This document shows, piece by piece, positions 44,490 to 53,178 of a stretch of DNA of 64,000 nt (its first letter is position 1; the number at the start of each line of letters is the position of its first letter). Both the position numbers and the translations under genes were made by a program. The notes beneath the pieces were generated by a model that ran no database searches, was not told the DNA's origin, and was given only the letters and a program-made list of their open reading frames with translations. The stretch comes from Candidatus Poribacteria bacterium. Its GTDB lineage: Bacteria; Poribacteria; WGA-4E; WGA-3G. The DNA is taken from contig JAPPBX010000087.1 in the NCBI GenBank assembly GCA_026702755.1, positions 50,140 through 114,139 on the forward strand. The letters run 5' to 3'.

Positions 44490-45572
44490 TTATTGCGATT
44501 TGTATCCTGCGATGACACCCCAATCGTTAACTGTCCAACAGTGGTCCTGATCCGTCGCATGAACGCCCTTGAAGGTCGCGCCTCCCGGTATATTTGAGAC
44601 TGTCCATGTCTGGCCACCATCGGTGGTATGTAAAACGGAATTGTAACCGCCAACAGCCCAACCGACCATAGCATCAACAAAGATAATATCGTGGAGATCG
44701 TCGTAGGATTCGGTCTTTTGCTGATTCCACGTGGCACCACCATCAGTGGTATGTAGGATCAAACCTTCCTGCCCACAAATCCAACCCGTGTTCTCATCAA
44801 GGAAGTGGATACCGAACAAATTATTATCAAAACCGGGGTCGCGTTTCTCCCAGTTTTCGCCGCCATCCGTTGTATGCAGGAGCGTCCCGAATGAGCCGAT
44901 AACCCAACCTGTTGTGGGTGAAACAAACAAGATATTCTCAAGATTATTTCGGGTTTCGCCGACGCGTGCGCGTTCCGAGCTGCCGATCCAAGTTTCGCCG
45001 CCATCGGTTGTTTTGAGAATCGTATTCTCGGATCCGGCGATGAAACCGGTGGTTTCGTTAATCATCTGGATGCCCATCAAATTGGCACGAATGCCGCCTG
45101 GTCTTCCGCCACGTCCAGGGGTATCACTCCTCGCCATTTTCCGTGCCCAGGTTTTACCGCCGTCTTCAGTCTTCAGGATGGTGCCTCTACCGCCTGTGAT
45201 ATACCCAACGTTTTCATTTATAAAGTAGATATTATAGAGAGGTGCGGGACCGCCGCGCCCGAAACCTGCTGGGGGTCCACCACCGCCCCCGCCTGGTCTT
45301 TGCCCGGCACCTGGAGGACGCATATCAACTTCTACCTTCTCCCATGTCTTACCACCATCCGATGTTTTCAACATGAGACCACCGTTTCCAACGACTAAAC
45401 CGTTTTGGTTATCCATGAAATAGACATCCTGTAACATTCCGTCGATGCCATCACCGCGGAGGATATCGTCTTCGCGCAGAACGGTCCACTCTGCATTGGC
45501 AACCGTCGCGAAAGAAAAAAGGAGCGTAAATCCAATAAACACTCCAAAAGAACCGATAATTGTTCTGATCAT
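44490..45572 (-). CDS. Exported Ycf48-like beta-propeller protein
   Basis: 360 residues from ATG at 45572 with AAAGGAG; the frame is open further upstream but without a ribosome site. Signal peptide with cleavage near ANAEW (about 28). Seven or so repeats of the form G.V.GS.GT.L.TTDGGETW (for example MLKTSDGGKTW, ILKTEDGGKTW, ILKTTDGGETW, LLHTTDGGENW and LHTTDGGATW) mark the photosynthesis system II assembly factor Ycf48/BNR type of propeller. A Gly/Pro-rich insert (PPGAGQRPGGGGGGPP) lies in the first third. In non-phototrophs the role is unknown. It does not carry the TTW tail. Confidence 0.88.
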   Translation of the reverse strand: MIRTIIGSFGVFIGFTLLFSFATVANAEWTVLREDDILRGDGIDGMLQDVYFMDNQNGLVVGNGGLMLKTSDGGKTWEKVEVDMRPPGAGQRPGGGGGGPPAGFGRGGPAPLYNIYFINENVGYITGGRGTILKTEDGGKTWARKMARSDTPGRGGRPGGIRANLMGIQMINETTGFIAGSENTILKTTDGGETWIGSSERARVGETRNNLENILFVSPTTGWVIGSFGTLLHTTDGGENWEKRDPGFDNNLFGIHFLDENTGWICGQEGLILHTTDGGATWNQQKTESYDDLHDIIFVDAMVGWAVGGYNSVLHTTDGGQTWTVSNIPGGATFKGVHATDQDHCWTVNDWGVIAGYKSQ

Positions 45573-45590
45573 GGTAATCTCCTTTTTATT

Positions 45591-45752
45591 AGCCGTCAGC
45601 CATCGGAAACCTTTAGCCTTCAGCAAAGAGGTTTCTGGCGAAATTACATCCTTTTGCCGACTGCTGACGCTATTCTTCTGACCACTGACTGCTGATTGTC
45701 GACTGCTAACGGTTATCTTGCCGACCGCTGATCGCTGACAGCCGACTGCTAT
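45591..45752. repeat. Degenerate GACTGCTGA spacer repeat
   Basis: Many imperfect units of about 8-10 bases (CCGACTGCTGA, GACCACTGACTGCTGA, CGACTGCTAAC, GACCGCTGATCGCTGAC) fill the spacer upstream of the propeller gene. The core AAAGAGGTTTC (45625-45635) is shared with 12806-12816 and, in reverse, with 27681-27690. Confidence 0.6.
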
Positions 45753-47941
45753 TAACCCGACTGAAATGCATCATAAATCTGTCGTGCTCTCTCTTCAACA
45801 CTCCCTAAATAATTTTGACCTATTTGTTTGATGTAAAGTTCGGTTAATTCACCACTTGCCTCACCGAAGGCTTTGGCGAACTTCCGACACTCCTCCTTAT
45901 CGCCCCCGGAGGCGTAGGCTTTGGTCTTCGCATCTGTGCCGGATTTTCGGACTTCAACAAACTTATCATTAAATTTGAGATAACTCCCATCACCGACAAA
46001 TCGGACATCCTCAAGCGTTGTGAAATCAAGGGTCGGAAGCGCATCCGCAAGGATGGCACGCGCTTGTTCCATGCCTATTTTCTTTTCACGGAGCGCAATG
46101 GCGATCCCGAGAAAAAATAGGTCGTTCTTGTCGCGTTTCGCTTCTCCCCCCAGTTTTGCCGCGCGGAGTTTTTCAGGGTTCGGTTCAGACTCGTTGTAAT
46201 AGGTGATGTCCTCTCTGACATCGCACGTTGCGGTGATTCGACTCTCCGTAAAAACACCAGCGAGATAGTCAGACAAGGGCATATTCTCCTGCTTGCAGTG
46301 CGCTGCGAGTGCTGTGACGAGCACCATAGATTCGCCTGCCGACTTCTCACGCATCGCAATAGCAGTGCGACCGCCTTGACTCCGAATGAGTGCTTCAGGA
46401 CCGGTAATCATTCCGCCGCTCTCTTCACCAGCGAAAATCAGTCGCGGTTGCACACCGAGGGAAATCGTTTCACCGTAGACATCTTGAACAACAACTGGAT
46501 CATCTGGTGCCTCGGCGAGTTGCTTCTCAATCTTCTTCATAATCGCGGCGATCTCTTTGAAACCGACTGGCACGTTAATGACCTTAACATCGTTTGCCTC
46601 ACCCCATTGGTCCCAAGCAAGGGCGGAAGGTGTCGTCTTAATCATGAACCGCGGATGATCTTTCCAGCGTCCAGAAGTTTTGAGCTGCTTGGCGTAGAAG
46701 TCCATCAACATGAGAAATGCTTGATTCGGCGTGTAAATCGTCAAGAGTCGGTCGTCACCGAGATCAAGATAATCGACACCGAGGTGTTCCAATGTCTCTG
46801 CTCGCGATGCGTCCTCTATTTCACAAACGATAAGCCGATCACCATCCGGATCGGTTGCTTCAATAACAGTCCCGATGGGCTGTGTTTTGAGTTTTGTTGC
46901 GTAATCTGTGGATTTTACAACGTCAAGAATACTAAAATCGCAGCCAAGGTCATAAAATTCAACCTCGCCGGTCTTCGGGTTTCGGTCGAGTTTCCCGATA
47001 TTGTGATAGAGTGGATCTGCCTCAACGTGAAGCCAGCGGACAGAGTTCCCAATGCCTAACCGCTCAAAAATAGCACGCATCGGACGATACATACACCCAC
47101 CGACGCAATCGACTACGATTGGCGGTTTCACTTTACGAATGAGATTGAGATTCGCCTCTGTGGCGACACCACCTTTGAGATAGCCGACATAAAGCTGCAC
47201 ACCGTCGTGGAGTTCATCCAGTCGTTCAAAATCAATGTGTTCGTTATCAACTGCGCTGAACTGAATTGGATAGCCTTGCATTTCAGCGGTTTTGAGAATC
47301 TCTTCAATCTTGTTGACGAACTGCATGGATTCTTCCGGCAGATATTGACTCCCCTGATTGTTGAGGTCCTTGGTTGCGTTTTTGGTGCTAACGGAGTGGC
47401 TCGATGTGACATGCTCGCCACCGTCCAAATCAAGCATGAAAATCAGGAAAGATGCCATCCAGATGGGCAGTGTACCGAACCCTTTTGGTACGTACGTGCG
47501 AATCCCTTGTGCGGCTTGGATTCGAGCGATGTATTCGACATACTTCTGGGAGTTATAGCGGACTTCACACCCTGCGAGCTTCTCAACCGGCTTACCATCT
47601 GCGGTTTCGTTTGCGACAAGACTCTTACCGAGTGTCGCCAAGATAATTCCGATCTGGTTAATCGGGAAGCGGGTGTCCCAGGGATATAAAATATTCTGCG
47701 GACCTCGGATGCCGGCGGTCGAGACCTGCGCTTCCTTCGCATAATTGCGAAACCACTCCCAGAGGTTCAAACGCTCAATCAGTGCCTTATCAAGATGGAA
47801 TATGAATGCCTCTGATTCGTCCTGCGGGAAAAGGGGTGTTTTAATAGAATCGGGTGTATTCCGTTCAACGACTGCGAAAAGCTGCTGTTCGGTGTGGTCC
47901 CTCTGATGACGATAACTCTCGTCAACCCTGATAATCATCAA
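45752..47941 (-). CDS. Large phosphomannomutase/phosphoglucomutase-type protein
   Basis: 729 residues, longer than the usual 450-600. Alpha-D-phosphohexomutase landmarks are in order: an active-site serine loop, GGEHVTSSHSVSTKNATKDL (about 174-193), which departs from the usual TASHNP; the metal loop ATDPDGDRLIV; the sugar-binding FAGEESGGMI; and the phosphate-binding VRKSGTDAKTKAY. It would interconvert hexose 1- and 6-phosphates. The N-terminal 60 residues are extra. TAGGAGG precedes the ATG and a promoter lies at 47974-48002. Confidence 0.85.
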   Translation of the reverse strand: MMIIRVDESYRHQRDHTEQQLFAVVERNTPDSIKTPLFPQDESEAFIFHLDKALIERLNLWEWFRNYAKEAQVSTAGIRGPQNILYPWDTRFPINQIGIILATLGKSLVANETADGKPVEKLAGCEVRYNSQKYVEYIARIQAAQGIRTYVPKGFGTLPIWMASFLIFMLDLDGGEHVTSSHSVSTKNATKDLNNQGSQYLPEESMQFVNKIEEILKTAEMQGYPIQFSAVDNEHIDFERLDELHDGVQLYVGYLKGGVATEANLNLIRKVKPPIVVDCVGGCMYRPMRAIFERLGIGNSVRWLHVEADPLYHNIGKLDRNPKTGEVEFYDLGCDFSILDVVKSTDYATKLKTQPIGTVIEATDPDGDRLIVCEIEDASRAETLEHLGVDYLDLGDDRLLTIYTPNQAFLMLMDFYAKQLKTSGRWKDHPRFMIKTTPSALAWDQWGEANDVKVINVPVGFKEIAAIMKKIEKQLAEAPDDPVVVQDVYGETISLGVQPRLIFAGEESGGMITGPEALIRSQGGRTAIAMREKSAGESMVLVTALAAHCKQENMPLSDYLAGVFTESRITATCDVREDITYYNESEPNPEKLRAAKLGGEAKRDKNDLFFLGIAIALREKKIGMEQARAILADALPTLDFTTLEDVRFVGDGSYLKFNDKFVEVRKSGTDAKTKAYASGGDKEECRKFAKAFGEASGELTELYIKQIGQNYLGSVEERARQIYDAFQSG

Positions 47942-47973
47942 CGCCTCCTAAGGCGGATAGGAATTTGACAGAC

Positions 47974-48002
47974 ATATTATCACACTTCCATATTTTTTTC
48001 AA
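47974..48002 (-). promoter_or_regulatory. Sigma-70 promoter for phosphohexomutase gene
   Basis: On the minus strand: TTGAAA (48002-47997), a 17-base spacer and TAATAT (47979-47974), about 33 bases before the ATG. It is divergent from the promoter at 48047. Confidence 0.55.
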
Positions 48003-48046
48003 ATCTGAATTTCTGGTTTGCTGATTAACTCTGACTTTCAAAAACA

Positions 48047-48075
48047 TTTACTTTTTTCGGCAATCGGGATATACT
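48047..48075 (+). promoter_or_regulatory. Sigma-70 promoter for TolB-like gene
   Basis: TTTACT at 48047-48052, a 17-base spacer and TATACT at 48070-48075, 54 bases before the ATG at 48129. Confidence 0.55.
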
Positions 48076-48128
48076 TAATAACATAACAATCAACCTTACA
48101 TTCCCCTTGTGTTTTGGAGCGGAGTTCC

Positions 48129-49106
48129 ATGAAACGCCTATATCTATTACTCCTTTTTGTTTTAATCGGCGCAGTGTTATATTTAGACACTTATCCTGTC
48201 TTTGCGAAAGCACCCGATACTCCTAAAATCGTCTTTTCGGCATATCGTGAAGAAAATCGAGACATCTATCTCATGAATCCAGACGGAACCGAGCAGATAA
48301 ACATTACCCAACACAAAGCACTTGATGGGTATCCCGTATGGTCCCCTACGGGGATGCAGATTCTCTTTGCATCGGATCGAGATGGCGTACGTGATTTATA
48401 CTTGATGGCGGCGGACGGCTCTAACGTACAGAAGGTATTTGCGAAACGAGCGGATCGCTCCTCAGCCACTTGGTCGCCGGATGGCAAACAGATTGCTTAT
48501 AGACGGCGGGAGCCCAGTGGAGCATTCGTCTACATCGCCACAATAGATGGCAAAAACGAGGAAAAAATCGCTTTTGGAGCTAGTCCTGCGTGGTCGCCAG
48601 ATGGAGAAGAAATCGCTTTTCTCACTGGATGGCCCGAACGTATGCAGATCACTATCCTAAATGTTAACACGCGCAAACAGAAAGTATTCTTTCCCAAACC
48701 GGTAAGACCCTCGTGGATGACATCCCCAGCATGGTCACCTTCAGGGAATAAAATAGCGTTTACATGGGTCCATAAAGCACCGCTGGGAGAGTTTGCTGAT
48801 ACAGAGACAATTTACACTATAAACCGTGATGGCACAGGGCTTCAACAGGTCATTGATGACGAAGGCTTTCAGGAAACTTCTCCAGTCTGGTCGCCACGGG
48901 GAGATGCACTTCTTTATGATCGGTACACTAAAGGCAAACAGATGCAAATTTACAAAATTGGATTGAATGGCGGCGTTCCTGAGCGACTCACAAATCCGAA
49001 ATTCTGGCATCTTGTAGGGGATTGGTTCGATCCAGCGTTTGCCCTATCTGTTTCACCGCAACCACAATTGGCAACAACGATATGGGGACTGATAAAACAA
49101 CAGTAG
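48129..49106 (+). CDS. Exported TolB-like propeller protein with TTW tail
   Basis: 325 residues from ATG at 48129, with GGAG four bases upstream. A signal peptide or anchor (LYLLLLFVLIGAVLYL) ends near VFAKAP. PD40/TolB-type repeats follow: IYLMNPDGTEQINIT, YPVWSPTGMQILFASDRDG, ATWSPDGKQIAYRR, PAWSPDGEEIAFL, PAWSPSGNKIAFT and PVWSPRGDALLYDR. The end is PQLATTIWGLIKQQ, a slightly changed form of the shared tail. Its fold has no relation to the LamG proteins that carry the same tail. Confidence 0.9.
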   Translation: MKRLYLLLLFVLIGAVLYLDTYPVFAKAPDTPKIVFSAYREENRDIYLMNPDGTEQINITQHKALDGYPVWSPTGMQILFASDRDGVRDLYLMAADGSNVQKVFAKRADRSSATWSPDGKQIAYRRREPSGAFVYIATIDGKNEEKIAFGASPAWSPDGEEIAFLTGWPERMQITILNVNTRKQKVFFPKPVRPSWMTSPAWSPSGNKIAFTWVHKAPLGEFADTETIYTINRDGTGLQQVIDDEGFQETSPVWSPRGDALLYDRYTKGKQMQIYKIGLNGGVPERLTNPKFWHLVGDWFDPAFALSVSPQPQLATTIWGLIKQQ

Positions 49107-49145
49107 TCTTTTTGTGATTAACTGATCCGTCTCGTTTACAAGGTG

Positions 49146-50582
49146 CTACCGTTCCCGTTCCGAAACAAGCAGATCAAACGAATTGCTCTGCCACCCACCT
49201 TCCATGACGATGTTGTCTTTTGTTTCACGTAAACGATCGACCATACGTGCTTTCATGCGGCGGAGTACATGTTTGTAACCGAGGTGATTTGCCAAGTTAT
49301 GGAGTTCATGCGGATCGCTCTTCATATCGTAGAGCTCATCCTCGCTGTATGGATTGTAGACGTACTTCCATGAATCTGTCCGTACCATCCTAACAGAGGC
49401 AAGCGTCGGTTCATACCCGTGAAATTCGGCAAACACGTCATCGGGCCAATCCTCCACATCTTCTCCTTGTAACAGCGGCACAATCGACCTGCCGTCAAGA
49501 TTATCGGGCATCGCTGCACCACCGAGTTCCAAAAACGTTGGCATGAGATCTACAAGGTTCACAAATTCATCACACGTCGTTCCTTGTGGTGTTCCGCCCG
49601 GCCATCGGATGACCAATGGAATGTGGTGTGTTTCCTCGTACATGTGGAACCCTTTGTTGAAAAGTCGATGGCTGCCGAGCATATCGCCGTGGTCGGTTGA
49701 AAAGATAACGACGGTATTTTCTGCCAGACCGTTCGCCTCAAGGCAGTCGAGAATCCGCCGAACTTGGTCGTCAATGAAGGTGCAGAATCCCCAGTAAGCA
49801 GCGATAACCTTCTGCCAATCGTGCCACGTCAAATGGCTGGCGTTCCACCGGAGCATCTCCTTCTGCTGGATGAGGGGTTTGTTGATGAATTGCTCATCAA
49901 AATTTCCCCACCGTTCAACGGTGTCAGGATCGTACATCGTATCGTAAGGTGCGGGTACGGCATACGGGAAATGCGGTCCGAAGAAGTTCGCGGCAATCAT
50001 AAAGGGTTGCTCGGAATCCGTATAGCCGTTGATTAGTTCGATCGTTTTATCGGCGGTCCACGCTTCCATCGTCCGTTCAACGGGGAGCGGAAGTCTTCCA
50101 TAGAAGGGTGCCTCGCCACCCCACTCAAAGGGTTGGACGGCATCTCTATCAATTCGGAAGTCAATTCCGTCCTCGCGGAGCCACTGATGCCACTCATTAT
50201 AAGGGTGCCATTTGTCGTAGCCCCAGAACTCGGTGTCGCCTTGCTTGGCGAGGTGCCACTTACCGATACAACTGACCTGATAGCCTGCTGCACTTAGGAG
50301 TTTTGGATATGCTGGTTTGTCAAGAATCTGGTTTGCGAACACGCCGTTGAAATTCCCCATGTTTGAGAGTTGTCCGTGGTTATGGGGATAGAGTCCAGTG
50401 AGCAGCGACCCACGCGCCGGTGAGCAGAGCGCGATCGGGGTATAGGCGTTCGTAAACCGCATACCTGTTGCGGCGATTTCGTCAACGGCAGGCGTTCTAC
50501 AGACGGGAGCACCATTGCAGCCCAGAGAATCGAAACGCTGCTGGTCGGTGAGAAGGAAAAGTATATTGGGTTGTTGTGCCAT
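49146..50582 (-). CDS. Sulfatase family hydrolase
   Basis: 478 residues from ATG at 50582 with AAGGA upstream; the frame runs on to 50663 but lacks a ribosome site there. The sulfatase signature is LCSPARGSLLTG, with Cys53 for conversion to formylglycine. Metal ligands are in NILFLLTDQQRFD (Asp13) and FSTDHGDMLGSH. The C-terminal part reads MKSDPHELHNLANH, as in arylsulfatases and choline-sulfatase-like enzymes. No signal peptide, so it probably acts inside the cell. It would free sulfate from sulfated sugars or esters. An anaerobic sulfatase-maturing enzyme or FGE gene is not in the window. Confidence 0.92.
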   Translation of the reverse strand: MAQQPNILFLLTDQQRFDSLGCNGAPVCRTPAVDEIAATGMRFTNAYTPIALCSPARGSLLTGLYPHNHGQLSNMGNFNGVFANQILDKPAYPKLLSAAGYQVSCIGKWHLAKQGDTEFWGYDKWHPYNEWHQWLREDGIDFRIDRDAVQPFEWGGEAPFYGRLPLPVERTMEAWTADKTIELINGYTDSEQPFMIAANFFGPHFPYAVPAPYDTMYDPDTVERWGNFDEQFINKPLIQQKEMLRWNASHLTWHDWQKVIAAYWGFCTFIDDQVRRILDCLEANGLAENTVVIFSTDHGDMLGSHRLFNKGFHMYEETHHIPLVIRWPGGTPQGTTCDEFVNLVDLMPTFLELGGAAMPDNLDGRSIVPLLQGEDVEDWPDDVFAEFHGYEPTLASVRMVRTDSWKYVYNPYSEDELYDMKSDPHELHNLANHLGYKHVLRRMKARMVDRLRETKDNIVMEGGWQSNSFDLLVSERER

Positions 50583-50759
50583 ATTATTCCTTTTCGGCTT
50601 TTTGATTCGGTAGAGGTTGAAACCTATGTATGACTCAAACTTTATAAAGGAGAGGTATCCCAATGCGAGCGAGGCTGATTCCGATTGCCGTGAAAACCCA
50701 TTTTCTCATAAGTTGAATTGCAGTTGCAAGAACATTGGTGTCAGCATTCCCTTTGAGAT

Positions 50760-51245
50760 TCAAGTGGGTTCGGATACGATAGCGATATTCTTTGGTCCTT
50801 TGAAGTCGAGTTCAATTCGCTCAAATTGGACCGAATGTCGTCGATAGAAGTCCTCAATTGCCGTCAACAATTCATACTGTCCGCGACGCTGTTCATCCCA
50901 GAAGTTACAGCACGGAATTATCACGGCAGGGCGTACAAGGGCTGCCTCTCCCAATTGACGTAATGCGCCATCCGGATGGAGTCCAACCAACAAGTCATAG
51001 TAGTCTGCCATCTCAGGTTCAAATTGTTCGGGACGATGTTCAATGCCTTTGAGTACTGTACGGCGCGGATCAATGAGTTCGCATGCGAAGTTTTTCTTTT
51101 TGGTGAGAAGGCGCGTTAATATTCCCTTGCCACCTGCAACATCGGCAACAGCCTGGATCGTATTGCCGTATCGCGACGCAATAAAATCTGCGACGACTTC
51201 AAATCGTTGTGGATCGCCGTATACTGGGTGTTGTTTTCTACTCAT
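50760..51245 (-). CDS. Small SAM-dependent methyltransferase-like protein
   Basis: 161 residues. The SAM-binding glycine loop is [16 protein letters not shown] (about 33-48), with an acidic LIDPRRTV after it and [10 protein letters not shown] near 108-117, as in methyltransferases that act on RNA or small molecules. It is short, and the C-terminal part is a simple strand-helix end. Its ATG overlaps the TGA of the aminopeptidase gene by four bases, so the two are translationally coupled. Confidence 0.7.
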   Translation of the reverse strand: MSRKQHPVYGDPQRFEVVADFIASRYGNTIQAVADVAGGKGILTRLLTKKKNFACELIDPRRTVLKGIEHRPEQFEPEMADYYDLLVGLHPDGALRQLGEAALVRPAVIIPCCNFWDEQRRGQYELLTAIEDFYRRHSVQFERIELDFKGPKNIAIVSEPT

Positions 51246-52354
51246 ATCAAATTCTCCGGATTTAACGCCTCTAACGCGGGATGGACGAAGCGACCATCTT
51301 TCCGAATAAGGTTTCCGTCAAAAGACATTTCTCCACCACCGTGTTCTGGTGTCTGAATCATCACCATATCCCAATGGACAGCGGATCTGACTCCGTTATC
51401 CGCTTCCTCATAAGCCTGACCGGGTGTGAAATGAAACGATCCAGCGATCTTTTCATCGAACAGAATATCGAGCATCGGACTTGTGATATACGGGTTGAAC
51501 GCAATAGCAAACTCGCCAATATAGCGTGCTCCGTCGTCTGTATCGAGGATGGCGTTTAGCCTTTCAGTGTTATTCGCCGTTGCCTCAACGATTTTACCAT
51601 TTTCAAAGCGGAGTCGGATGTCTGTAAAGGTGGTTCCTTGATAGATTGTGGGTGTATTGAAATGTATAGTGCCGTTGACGGAATCTCGCACAGGGGCGGT
51701 GAAGCATTCGCCATCGGGGATATTCTTCTCGCCAGCGCAAGGAATAATGGGAATATCCTTGATACTGAATCGCAAATCAGTACCCTCACCGACGATGTGG
51801 ACTTCATCGGTTTCCTCCATCAGGGACTTGAGGGGAACCATCGCGCGCTCCATGCGGCTGTAGTCGAGCGTGCAAACGTCGAAATAGTAATCCTCAAATG
51901 CCTCCGTGCTCATCTGCGCCTGCTGCGCCATTGCTGGATAGGGCCAGCGTAGGACAACCCATTTTGTGTGCGGCACGCGGATATCATTGAGGGGCCGAAT
52001 CCAATACTTTTGATAGCGCTGCATTGCCTCTGACGGAACATCAGACATCTCTGTGATATTATGACTCCCACGAATACCGATGTATGCTTGTACCTTCTCC
52101 ATACGATATATTTCGTATTCACCAATCAATTTTATTCCGGCATTGTCTCCACCAAGGATGACTTCACGTTGGATACGGTTCTGTTTGAGTTCAACGAGCG
52201 GAATCCCACCAGCGTTCCGAACCGCTCGAATGAGGGCAATGACCATCTCCTGCGGGATGTCAATGCCCTCTATGAGCACAAATTCGCCGGGTTGGACTTT
52301 GGTGGAATGGGTTGTGAGAACGTTTGCGAGTTTATCAAGTCGTGGGTCGTGCAT
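51242..52354 (-). CDS. M29-type metallo-aminopeptidase
   Basis: 370 residues, the usual size for thermophilic aminopeptidase (AmpS/AmpT, family M29). Family stretches: [16 protein letters not shown], the metal ligand Glu in [23 protein letters not shown], and [19 protein letters not shown] with HWDMVMIQ close to the end, carrying the remaining Glu, His and Asp ligands. It removes N-terminal residues from peptides. It is coupled to the downstream methyltransferase by an ATGA overlap. Confidence 0.9.
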   Translation of the reverse strand: MHDPRLDKLANVLTTHSTKVQPGEFVLIEGIDIPQEMVIALIRAVRNAGGIPLVELKQNRIQREVILGGDNAGIKLIGEYEIYRMEKVQAYIGIRGSHNITEMSDVPSEAMQRYQKYWIRPLNDIRVPHTKWVVLRWPYPAMAQQAQMSTEAFEDYYFDVCTLDYSRMERAMVPLKSLMEETDEVHIVGEGTDLRFSIKDIPIIPCAGEKNIPDGECFTAPVRDSVNGTIHFNTPTIYQGTTFTDIRLRFENGKIVEATANNTERLNAILDTDDGARYIGEFAIAFNPYITSPMLDILFDEKIAGSFHFTPGQAYEEADNGVRSAVHWDMVMIQTPEHGGGEMSFDGNLIRKDGRFVHPALEALNPENLI

Positions 52355-52406
52355 ATTTACCTCGAAAATGATTGTGGTTGCGTATGTAAAAATTCAAAAA
52401 CGGATT

Positions 52407-53012
52407 TCAATTTTCAATATTGTTCATTTGATTTAAGGTGTTTTCTCCCAGAACAGCCATTGCATTGTCAGTGAGCGACATCCACCGCATATCATCTGCC
52501 CCGAGGCGTAACAGGTGTGTGGCACCCGGTGCATCATTTGCACCTAAACCCCGCTCGATAATATCTGTCCGTGGATCGCGTTCAAGCCATTTGGCAATTC
52601 TGTTTTCCAAACGTTCAGGAGAACGGATAGCAAAGATATTTACAATTTCCGCCGATTGCAGATCCAAGAGAAAATCGACATTCCAATGCAAGGTTTTTCC
52701 CTGTCTCGGCAATAGGTTTCCGCTTCCCAAACCGCATTCGGTGAATTGGTGTATCATTTTTTCCCGGATGGTGTGTGGTGGTTTATCACCGCTCCGCGTT
52801 GCGTGCCGAATGAGCCGCCGCGCCAGTGAAGTCGCGCCCTTCTCTGACAGTGCGGAACCGACATAGGTATAATCACCAGCAAGTAGTGAAATCCATTTCC
52901 CTTTTTTGAAGCGTCCGAATTGTAATGTGGTATTCCCTTTAAGGCGGATTCGCAAGATGTATGTTCCAGCCTGTGATTCATCGCCGATGATGCAGATGCT
53001 TGGATTTTCCAT
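52407..53012 (-). CDS. DUF123/GIY-YIG-like domain protein
   Basis: 201 residues. The N-terminal 130 residues follow the DUF123 layout: GTYILRIRLKGN, LQFGRFKKGKWISLLAGDYTYVGSA, LARRLIRHATR and KTLHWNVDFLL. The fold is related to GIY-YIG nucleases, but the catalytic Arg and Glu of that class are not clear. The C-terminal 70 residues are less typical (ANDAPGATHLLRLGADDM). No ribosome site is obvious. Function unknown. Confidence 0.75.
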   Translation of the reverse strand: MENPSICIIGDESQAGTYILRIRLKGNTTLQFGRFKKGKWISLLAGDYTYVGSALSEKGATSLARRLIRHATRSGDKPPHTIREKMIHQFTECGLGSGNLLPRQGKTLHWNVDFLLDLQSAEIVNIFAIRSPERLENRIAKWLERDPRTDIIERGLGANDAPGATHLLRLGADDMRWMSLTDNAMAVLGENTLNQMNNIEN

Positions 53013-53178
53013 CGATTCAATACATAGGCTATATCTCTGTCAACCCTGGGACATGTTCGTTTTCATATTTTTCAGTAAAAGGAGCAGGCACCCGCTGTGT
53101 GTCATAGCGGAACCATACACAGGTAGTGTCTGTTATTTTAAGACTCATCGGACAGGAAGGCTCCGCTACAAGGCACAT

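Noticed and set aside
45591..45752. CRISPR or regulatory array
   Set aside because: The units are short, irregular and without spacers of even length, and no cas gene is present.
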